Shown here in pieces: positions 31,104-37,016 of a stretch of 37,016 bases of DNA (position 1 is the first letter of the stretch; the number at the start of each line of letters is the position of its first letter). The translations under genes and the position numbers were made by a program. The DNA comes from a virus. Where the stretch lies: positions 1-37,016 of IMG/VR virus record IMGVR_UViG_3300030419_000725; one strand, given 5' to 3'. The notes below the pieces were generated by a model. The model saw nothing but the letters and a program-made list of their open reading frames with translations, had not been told where the DNA came from and searched no databases.

Positions 31104-34100
31104 TTATTTCTTTTCTAATTCTTCTACTTTTGCACTTAATTCTTGTACTGCTTTAATTAACGGAAATATAAGATTTCCATAGGTTAAGGTCTTAATGCCA
31201 CTGTCTTGAGTGGGTGCATAAGTTTCTGTGTTTCCAACACCATGCTTTGCGAGTGCCGCTTCAACTTCTTGTGCGATTAATCCAACTTGTGTTTCTGTTG
31301 GGTCTTTTGGTTTCTCTACGCCATCTTCATCCCATTTACTATCTCGTATTTCATCTGGAAAATCTGCTGGATTTTTGTAGATATATGTTTTTAGGTTTAA
31401 TTCGTTTATAAAATCAACGCCTTTTAAATCATAATCTGCTACATCTTTCTTTGTTCTTTCGTCTGAAGAATATGCAGTTATACTTGTGACTTGTGCCTTG
31501 ATAGCCGAAACGCTTGTATTGCCTAATGCTATCTCATTATCTCCCGTACCCGTTGTTCCTTGACCTATTGCTATTTGATTAGATGCTCCACTTGCAGATA
31601 CATCTGATTGATACCCAATGCAAACATTATTACTGCCCGTTGTGACTGTATCACCTGCAAAAGCACCCAAACCTGTGTTCTGAACACCACCTAAAACACC
31701 ACCTAAAGAAGTTCTTCCGAAAGCCGCATTATTATCTCCTGTTGTGAGAGCTTGTAAACCATCTAATCCCACAGCAGTGTTATTAGTCGCTCCATTCATT
31801 ACACCTTGCATTACACCAGAGCCAACTCCTGTATTAGATGTAGAAGGGTCGCCGCTCCAATCTCCATTTCCAGAATTTGCACCAATAAAGGTATTGTTGG
31901 TATTAGCGGCAGCATTGTCTCGGTACATTGCATTATAGCCAATTGCTGTATTGTTACTTCCCGTAGTAGTTTCTGATAGTGTTTGATACCCAACTGCTGT
32001 ATTCGAGCTTCCAGTAGTCAATGCTGTGAGTGCTTGGTATCCTATAGCAATTGCTCCTCTGCTATCTGCAACATCTTCAGTGCCAGTAGATTGTAATGCT
32101 TCAAATCCAATAGCTACACACTGGTCTATGTTCCCTACACCAGCATCAAATCCTATTATAATATTATCATCGCAACCAGATGCGTCTATAGCTGAACCAG
32201 CTCCAGAGCCTATAACAACATTATTGGTTTCACCGCTATCTGCCGCTGATAAAGCATTGTAACCCATTACTGTATTATGAGAATTATTTATAAGTGCATC
32301 TCCTGCATGAGAACCTACTACTGTATTGCATTCTCCAGTACAAGCTAATAATGTGTTATATCCAAATGCGGTATTATGATTTGCCGCTACAGTGGCTTTT
32401 CCACTCTGATAGCCAACAAAAGTAGAATATTGACCTTCTGTAATAGCCACCCCTGCATTATATCCTATAGCAACTGTACCAGCGGCATCAGCATGATTTA
32501 TTGCCGTTCCAGCACTTTCTCCAATTGTAACACAATAATTAGTAGTTGTTGCTGTTTTTAAACTATCCTTGCCAATCGCCACACTACTTCTACCAGTTGT
32601 CAAGTTTGTAGCCGCATCATATCCTATTGCAACATTGTCATCTCCACCTCCACCATTGCCAGTAATATCTGTCAATGCTCTGTAACCGATAGCAGTGTTA
32701 TTTTGAGCTGCCGCAATAGTACCAGTTCCCATCGCAAGTTCACCAATCGCTACATTGTAATCAGCACCTACATCTGAACCCCCATCATTAAAAGCACTTT
32801 TTCCAAAAACTGTATTAGATGTGTTGCCATCATTATTCGACAGCGAGATTCGGGAGTTGTCATCAATGACCATGCGAACATTACCCGAACCAGCTTCTAT
32901 CTTAGTCACGCCATTTGTTTGGCAAGCACCGATTGTGAATACACCCGTGCTTTGAGTATTTGTAATTCTTGCGGCTTGTGTATCTTCAGCACAGCCAAAT
33001 ATAATCTTTGCTGTGGCATCGTGGTCAGAAATAATACTGATGCCTGCGGATGTGCTTCCTTCAACAACTAACTCATCGGCATCTGCATGAGCACCAGAAC
33101 CACTATCTGCACTGGCAACGTGCAATTTACCCAACGGAGTGGCAGCATCTGAGCCAACACCAACAGTTGCATCTTTAGTGAGAGTCATAACTGTATTTGT
33201 CGCACTACTGCTTGACACAAAGATGCTCATATCGCAAGGAACTTTAGTTCCAGCAGAACCATTTTGGATTACTTGTATTCCAGCTCCAGTATCAAAATTA
33301 CTGCCGTTATCTACTCCTTTAAAATTAATCGTACCTAAAACAGTATCATCATCTGTTTCAACTGTATTACTTGCATGATTAGAGTGCCGAATATCTAATG
33401 ATGCACCATGTCCAACAGTTGTGCTGTATGTATCAAGATTAACTGAGTGACTTGCACTAGCAACTTTGGATTCAATATTCCCAGAAGAATCAATCGTCAT
33501 CCTAAGAGTGCCATTTGTTCCAAAATAAACTGAAGCGTTTTCGTTATTCCATATTTGACAATTTTCTGAATTGTCTTGCCCGATTACAATACCATCACTA
33601 GCACCAGTACTGGAATCAGTATTAGAAAATCGCATAAAGGAACCACTTGATGATGCTCTATGTATATGGAGTCTCTCATTATTAAAAGTGGATGTTCCTA
33701 TACCAACCTCACCAGCAGATGAAATCCTCATTTGTTCAGCTTCAGTATCATCCTTAGATGTTCTAAAACTTAGAAAACCAGACCTTGTGGTTCCGCCAGA
33801 AAAATTCTCTTCTCTTCCAACTAATATTCTTGATGCCGTTCCACCATTATGCCTAAATCTAAACCCAACTAATTCATCTGTTGAATCTCCAGCGGCACTA
33901 TTATCAATAATTACCTCTGTAGCACCACCATCTGATGCACTTACGATGTGGAGAACATCACCGGGAGAATCAGTACCAATCCCGACCTCGCCTGACGAGT
34001 CAATAACCATAGATGGGTCAGCATTAACTCCAGTGCCACCAGCATTTACTTTAAATTCCAAGCTACCAGGCATTTGATTGTTAGCGGCTGTTCCATTAAT

Positions 34101-34433
34101 CACGGCTGAAATCATTGCCATTTCTAAATATTGGTCTCCGTCATAGCCATGCCAAGTAATGTTTCCAATTAAATCGTCATCATCAACTAAATTATCTGAC
34201 AAGTCTGCTTTTTTAAGGTGTATTCTTGGGTAATGAGTATTGCTTGAAGATAAAAGAGTAAGCTCTGCTTTGGCATCTCCTTGTACAATTTCCAAATTAC
34301 CATTTATTATTTCATCATAATTACCAGAGCCATCACCATTTACAGTTAAATCACCATTAATGGTTAGGTCGCCAGATATTGTACCGCCTGAAGATATTGC
34401 ATTTGCTGTTGTTGATATAATGCTACTTTTCAT
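31104..34433 (-). CDS. Large tail fibre with YadA-like beta-roll and S74 chaperone
   Basis: A 1109-aa trimeric fibre. Residues 1-60: N-terminal part with GDLTINGDLTVNGDGSGN strands. Residues 60-540: modules of the type 'MxIDSSGxVGIGTxSPxxxLHI' (for example MVIDSSGEVGIGTDSPGDVL). Residues 540-985: about 18 beta-roll repeats of the type NTAIGYxAL/NVAIGY. From residue 990, SDERTKKDVADYDL starts the intramolecular chaperone of the endosialidase type (peptidase S74), with GLIAQEVEAAL and YGNLIFPLIKAVQEL. S74 modules cut themselves off before the conserved Ser; S990 is the candidate. This gene is visibly richer in G+C than its neighbours, which suggests transfer. Start: ATGA overlap with the 109-aa gene. 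Confidence 0.92.
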   Translation of the reverse strand: MKSSIISTTANAISSGGTISGDLTINGDLTVNGDGSGNYDEIINGNLEIVQGDAKAELTLLSSSNTHYPRIHLKKADLSDNLVDDDDLIGNITWHGYDGDQYLEMAMISAVINGTAANNQMPGSLEFKVNAGGTGVNADPSMVIDSSGEVGIGTDSPGDVLHIVSASDGGATEVIIDNSAAGDSTDELVGFRFRHNGGTASRILVGREENFSGGTTRSGFLSFRTSKDDTEAEQMRISSAGEVGIGTSTFNNERLHIHRASSSGSFMRFSNTDSSTGASDGIVIGQDNSENCQIWNNENASVYFGTNGTLRMTIDSSGNIESKVASASHSVNLDTYSTTVGHGASLDIRHSNHASNTVETDDDTVLGTINFKGVDNGSNFDTGAGIQVIQNGSAGTKVPCDMSIFVSSSSATNTVMTLTKDATVGVGSDAATPLGKLHVASADSGSGAHADADELVVEGSTSAGISIISDHDATAKIIFGCAEDTQAARITNTQSTGVFTIGACQTNGVTKIEAGSGNVRMVIDDNSRISLSNNDGNTSNTVFGKSAFNDGGSDVGADYNVAIGELAMGTGTIAAAQNNTAIGYRALTDITGNGGGGDDNVAIGYDAATNLTTGRSSVAIGKDSLKTATTTNYCVTIGESAGTAINHADAAGTVAIGYNAGVAITEGQYSTFVGYQSGKATVAANHNTAFGYNTLLACTGECNTVVGSHAGDALINNSHNTVMGYNALSAADSGETNNVVIGSGAGSAIDASGCDDNIIIGFDAGVGNIDQCVAIGFEALQSTGTEDVADSRGAIAIGYQALTALTTGSSNTAVGYQTLSETTTGSNNTAIGYNAMYRDNAAANTNNTFIGANSGNGDWSGDPSTSNTGVGSGVMQGVMNGATNNTAVGLDGLQALTTGDNNAAFGRTSLGGVLGGVQNTGLGAFAGDTVTTGSNNVCIGYQSDVSASGASNQIAIGQGTTGTGDNEIALGNTSVSAIKAQVTSITAYSSDERTKKDVADYDLKGVDFINELNLKTYIYKNPADFPDEIRDSKWDEDGVEKPKDPTETQVGLIAQEVEAALAKHGVGNTETYAPTQDSGIKTLTYGNLIFPLIKAVQELSAKVEELEKK
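31480..32815 (-). repeat. YadA-like beta-roll repeats in the fibre gene
   Basis: About 18 protein-level repeats of roughly 18-30 residues around a core 'N-x-AIGY/VIG/FVG' strand, each followed by a small Gly/Ala/Thr loop. They form the left-handed beta-roll seen in bacterial YadA heads and in many marine phage fibres. The DNA repeats are diverged, so this is an old or selected array and not a fresh tandem duplication. Confidence 0.75.
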
Positions 34434-34759
34434 GATAATACCATCCTAACTGAACAATCAGAAGTTTTACGTTCTAACCAAAGATATATAGTATCGCCTA
34501 ATCCTCTAGGGATTTTTAATGAGTATATAGTATCTCCGCCCATTAAATAAAATGCATTAGCTGGGGCTAAAGCATCTGCGCTAGAATCTGTAAAATCAAA
34601 ATATAAATCCTCATCAGTCATTATGTGAACTGTATGATAAGATGATACATCAACTGATTCTGCTGAACTACCAACAGTGTTTACGGATTGAAGTGACCAA
34701 ACAGCGGCTGAATCTGCATTTAAAGATTCGTGAGCTCTGAATTTTTGTAGATTTGCCAT
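34430..34759 (-). CDS. Small beta-rich virion protein candidate, 109 aa
   Basis: Starts after AAAGGAGATTAT. Mostly beta strands: VDVSSYHTVHIMTDEDLYFDF, then FYLMGGDTIYSLKIPRGLGD and TIYLWLERK. The order 'LYxxF...L.GG....LK...' is also seen in the 126-aa protein three genes upstream, so both may share a jelly-roll-like fold of decoration or head-tail joining proteins. The stop overlaps the fibre start (ATGA). It may be a fibre attachment or decoration protein; sequence alone does not settle it. Confidence 0.6.
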   Translation of the reverse strand: MANLQKFRAHESLNADSAAVWSLQSVNTVGSSAESVDVSSYHTVHIMTDEDLYFDFTDSSADALAPANAFYLMGGDTIYSLKIPRGLGDTIYLWLERKTSDCSVRMVLS

Positions 34760-34823
34760 ATAATCTCCTTTATTTGTTTAGTTGTCTTGCGAGGCGAGAT
34801 GTCTCCTTATACAACTTAAATTT
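34760..34823. other. Short intergenic gap with a small inverted repeat
   Basis: The only non-coding gap of note in the upstream part of the late operon (64 bases). AGTTGT at 34780-34785 and ACAACT at 34811-34816 could form a 6-base-pair stem around a 25-base loop that contains GC-rich GCGAGGCGAG. No U-run follows on the - strand, so a terminator is unlikely. The ribosome binding site of the 109-aa gene lies just after it. It may be an RNA processing or weak regulatory site. Confidence 0.25.
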
Positions 34824-35528
34824 TTATTTTACTGCGAAAGGCCCGGCTGGAAACGCGACTGATATGTTCCTTTTGTTACTTTCGTTGTCGCCTAATTTAC
34901 TATAGAACTCTTTCATAAAATATTCTTTTTTATCCATTTCTCCATCTCTTTCTGCTAACATTGCTTTACAATAATCAATAATTGCAAGACAAAGCATTTT
35001 ATTAAGATTGATATGGGATGTAGCAGAAGGAGAAGATTCTTCTTTTGGTATTTGAGTAATTGAAACTCTTTCGCCAGTATTTTCATCTGTTAATGTAGAA
35101 CCAGAAACAATCATATTTGAATTACCACTTCCACTAAAACTATCAATAGTATAATCTGCGTCATTGCTGGCAGAACCCCTTACTCTAATTTTGTCACCTG
35201 CTGCAAATCCGCTTGTTGCATCCCAAAAATTATTAGTATTGTCTGTAGTTATTCTTGTACCAGAAAGAGCAAAACTTATATCAGTTCCACTTGCATATGC
35301 AGTTGTTGTTTCTAATGCTTCAGCTACAAATGGTTCACTAACTCTTGTATATTCTATTCTTAACCCTTCAGAAATATCTTCATCTGGGTACATTAATTCT
35401 TTATCATAGGATTGAAATACTCCAGATTGAGTAATTCTTTGAGTACTTGAACCCCCTTGTATTTTATATATAAGAACTTCCCTACCTCTTAAATAATAAA
35501 ACCATTCTTTATCTACATATGAACTCAT
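34824..35528 (-). CDS. Putative head-tail connector protein with inserted beta domain, 234 aa
   Basis: N-terminus YYLRGREVLIYKIQGG and C-terminus SHINLNKMLCLAIIDYCKAML with ERDGEMDKKEYFMKEFYSKL form an alpha/beta frame of the kind seen in small phage connector or adaptor proteins. Between them, residues about 72-150 (ASGTDISFALSGTRITTDN; SGFAAGDKIRVRGSASND; TIDSFSGSGNSNMIV) are a Ser/Thr/Gly-rich beta domain that looks inserted and resembles a repeated phage structural module. The start is in an ATGA overlap with the 96-aa gene. The connector role is inferred from place and layout. Confidence 0.5.
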   Translation of the reverse strand: MSSYVDKEWFYYLRGREVLIYKIQGGSSTQRITQSGVFQSYDKELMYPDEDISEGLRIEYTRVSEPFVAEALETTTAYASGTDISFALSGTRITTDNTNNFWDATSGFAAGDKIRVRGSASNDADYTIDSFSGSGNSNMIVSGSTLTDENTGERVSITQIPKEESSPSATSHINLNKMLCLAIIDYCKAMLAERDGEMDKKEYFMKEFYSKLGDNESNKRNISVAFPAGPFAVK

Positions 35529-35815
35529 GGTGAAGTATCCTCAGCTAAATAATGTGGTTGAGTTGTTAATCTTCTAATTTTCTTATATTTACTATCACTT
35601 GTATCTTTAACTGATATATTCTCTAGAGAAACTAAATCAGCTGGAAGTATATATACATTATCTGTACTATTCACAGATTTAATCAAATCTCTCTTAGTAG
35701 ATTCAACTTTTTCTTTTGTATTGCTTTGTATTAAATGGATTGCATCTTTTATCCAAGCAATAGCAAGAGTTTCCTCTTTGATATTAAGACGCTCCATTAC
35801 TTCTAAGACTGTCAT
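35525..35815 (-). CDS. Putative head-tail adaptor, 96 aa
   Basis: The ATG at 35815 is chosen: it forms an ATGA overlap with the upstream stop, whereas the ATG at 35902 would add 29 residues from inside the neighbouring gene. The helical first half (TVLEVMERLNIKEETLAIAW; IKDAIHLIQSNT) and beta second half (YILPADLVSLENISVKD; SKYKKIRRLT) match a small protein type I recall from marine phage structural modules, likely an adaptor between portal and tail. No search was possible. Confidence 0.5.
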   Translation of the reverse strand: MTVLEVMERLNIKEETLAIAWIKDAIHLIQSNTKEKVESTKRDLIKSVNSTDNVYILPADLVSLENISVKDTSDSKYKKIRRLTTQPHYLAEDTSP

Positions 35816-36192
35816 AATTCTATTATAGCGTATTCTACAGCTTGAGTTCCACTGCTTGATATAGCGTGCAACGCAGTTTGTGAAGATGCTTTTAAAAGAC
35901 AAGATTCACCTCCATACAATCTACATATATTATCATCCCCATCTACAGCTGCTGTATCGTGAGCAAATTCTACATATAAAGATGTATCTGTGCCTAAATT
36001 TTTTAAAAATATCCATCCGTAATTTGCAACATCTTCATGAGTTATAATATCTTCAGAAGAAGCTCCTACTTGCTGAACTCCCGTTACCCAAGCATCTCCA
36101 GTCATATCATCTGTAAAGTTTTCTTGTCTTGTATATTTAGCTCCGTTCTTTTCAGCCGTAATTGATAAATTAATTTTTATTTCATTTGCCAT
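35812..36192 (-). CDS. Small beta-rich virion protein candidate, 126 aa
   Basis: Starts in a TAATG junction. Beta-rich: EIKINLSITAEKNGAKYTRQ, then NYGWIFLKNLGTDTSLYVEF, then RLYGGESCLLKASSQTALHA. The wording of the strands (LYVEF; L-GGE--LLK) is close to the 109-aa protein at 34430-34759. I infer a head or tail surface protein. Its end overlaps the 96-aa gene by 4 bases. Confidence 0.6.
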   Translation of the reverse strand: MANEIKINLSITAEKNGAKYTRQENFTDDMTGDAWVTGVQQVGASSEDIITHEDVANYGWIFLKNLGTDTSLYVEFAHDTAAVDGDDNICRLYGGESCLLKASSQTALHAISSSGTQAVEYAIIEL

Positions 36193-37016
36193 TACTTACC
36201 TCTTTGTAATTCTACTACCTTATCTAAGGTTCTTGTATTATTTTCTATATAAGTTTTTATTTCAGACATTGCCCAATTGTAATGTTGAGCAGATAGCTGT
36301 AAATAATGACTTAATTTAACACCATTTTCAGCTTGCCATTCAGAGATTTGTCCTTGATTTAATTGAACTGTCTCATTAATTCTTGCTTGATAGTCTTGTA
36401 ATTCAGAACCAAACTCAGCCTGAGCAGCTTGAAGTTTTGCAGTATACTCTCCAATTTGAGATTGTATTGCACTTACTCTTGAATTAAGCATTTCTGAATC
36501 TTCTTCAGTTGTAATCCAATTTTCTACATCGGACCAATCTGGTTGTTGTAATGTGGGAGGGGTAAATGTCGGGGGAGTTTCTTTTCCCCAAGAAAGACTA
36601 GGAAATGTAGTAGAAATTGCTAATGCAGTAAATTCTCTTGAACTTGCATAATTAATAACTGCATTTCTTAAATCAGAATCATCATCTATTTTAGAATGGT
36701 CTACATAAAATACATATCCAGCATTACTACCATCCGTTACAGGAGCAAAATGAACCGCTCCTTGTTTATGATACCAAACGGGATGTGTAGATGTTGCTTT
36801 CTTTAAACTAGATGAACTCAAAGCAAAAATTGATTCGGACAATGGTATTTCTTCACAACTATATCCATTTCTTTGAACATCTATTATAGAATCAGTAGAT
36901 GTAAGAGATATTGCACTTCCGTCCGTAGAAGCTGAAGTTGCATTTTGAGCCCATGTTAATAAATCTTTTGGAATACTCGCAGCTACATATCTTTGAGCAT
37001 CCTCAACACTATTAGC
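36192..37016 (-). CDS. Partial virion protein with coiled-coil C-terminus (runs off the window)
   Basis: The frame is open from the stop at 36192 to the last base of the window (274 residues visible), so the TTG at 36842 is not needed as a start: the reading frame passes through it (NGYSCEEIP then LSESIFALSSS). The first part has mixed alpha/beta regions (SVEDAQRYVAASIPKDLL; VHFAPVTDGSNAGYVFYVDH). A proline-rich linker (KETPPTFTPPTLQQPDW) leads to a coiled coil of about 100 residues (RVSAIQSQIGEYTAKLQAAQ; QARINETVQLNQGQISEW). Long coiled coils at this place occur in tail or connector proteins. Function not assigned; the partial status is certain. Confidence 0.75.
   Translation of the reverse strand, partial: ANSVEDAQRYVAASIPKDLLTWAQNATSASTDGSAISLTSTDSIIDVQRNGYSCEEIPLSESIFALSSSSLKKATSTHPVWYHKQGAVHFAPVTDGSNAGYVFYVDHSKIDDDSDLRNAVINYASSREFTALAISTTFPSLSWGKETPPTFTPPTLQQPDWSDVENWITTEEDSEMLNSRVSAIQSQIGEYTAKLQAAQAEFGSELQDYQARINETVQLNQGQISEWQAENGVKLSHYLQLSAQHYNWAMSEIKTYIENNTRTLDKVVELQRGK

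Noticed and set aside
31480-32815. CRISPR array or fresh tandem repeat
   Set aside because: The periodicity is at protein level (beta-roll strands), units vary in length and sequence, and the region is one open frame.
35816-35902. N-terminal extension of the 96-aa adaptor gene to an ATG at 35902
   Set aside because: The 29 extra residues lie within the neighbouring gene in another frame and look unlike protein; the ATG at 35815 gives a standard ATGA overlap.
36840-36842. TTG as start of a 216-aa gene
   Set aside because: The same frame stays open to the end of the window, and the upstream residues read as normal protein, so this is an internal codon of a longer gene.
1-37016. tRNA genes, integrase or attachment sites
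   Set aside because: No cloverleaf-like GC-rich segment, no tyrosine or serine recombinase motif and no long direct repeat was noticed on reading; the genome part seen gives no sign of lysogeny.

Overview
The window is part of the genome of a tailed bacteriophage, most likely a short-tailed, podovirus-like phage from an AT-rich aquatic, probably marine, setting. Evidence: dense packing, almost no intergenic DNA, two converging blocks of genes, phage replication genes on one side and virion, tail and fibre genes on the other, and fibre modules (S74 autoprotease, YadA-like beta-roll, DDH-QYL repeats) common in uncultured marine phages. AAGGAG-type ribosome binding sites argue for a host that uses Shine-Dalgarno initiation. 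Both ends of the window cut through genes, so this is not the whole genome; terminase, portal, major capsid and lysis enzymes are not seen here.

Positions 1-7434 (+ strand) form the early/replication operon. It holds the C-terminus of a possible Rad52-type annealing protein, an SSB-like protein with a DDDVPF tail, a run of very small genes, a DUF932 protein, a Dam-type adenine methylase, a DnaB-type helicase with a small Cys-rich partner, and a RuvC-like resolvase. A 137-base gap at 1509-1645 holds GC-rich inverted repeats that can fold in two mutually exclusive ways. A terminator-like hairpin at about 7459-7487 separates this block from the late genes.

Positions 7474-37016 (- strand, transcribed right to left) form the late operon. 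From its upstream side: a virion protein running off the window, small head-tail candidates, a 1109-aa fibre with S74 chaperone, a long run of small genes including several single-pass membrane/coiled-coil proteins, a 1032-aa candidate tail nozzle, two further adsorption or fibre proteins, and last an internal-virion (ejection) module of 220, 229, 353, 2881 and about 944 residues.

The main discovery candidate is the 2881-aa giant protein. Residues 1970-2015 read RRNP...RPNDI...GDYDADK, which matches the arrangement in double-psi beta-barrel RNA polymerases (bacterial beta-prime NRxP...NADFDGD; QDE-1-type and crAss-like phage polymerases). An upstream segment at residues 1572-1649 looks like the first barrel. 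I infer a single-chain RNA polymerase carried in the virion and delivered with the ejection proteins to transcribe the early operon, by analogy with N4 and crAss-like phages. Other notable features are an apparent complete absence of GATC although the phage carries a Dam-family methylase, about ten TAATG stop-start junctions, and several short genes in out-of-frame overlap.
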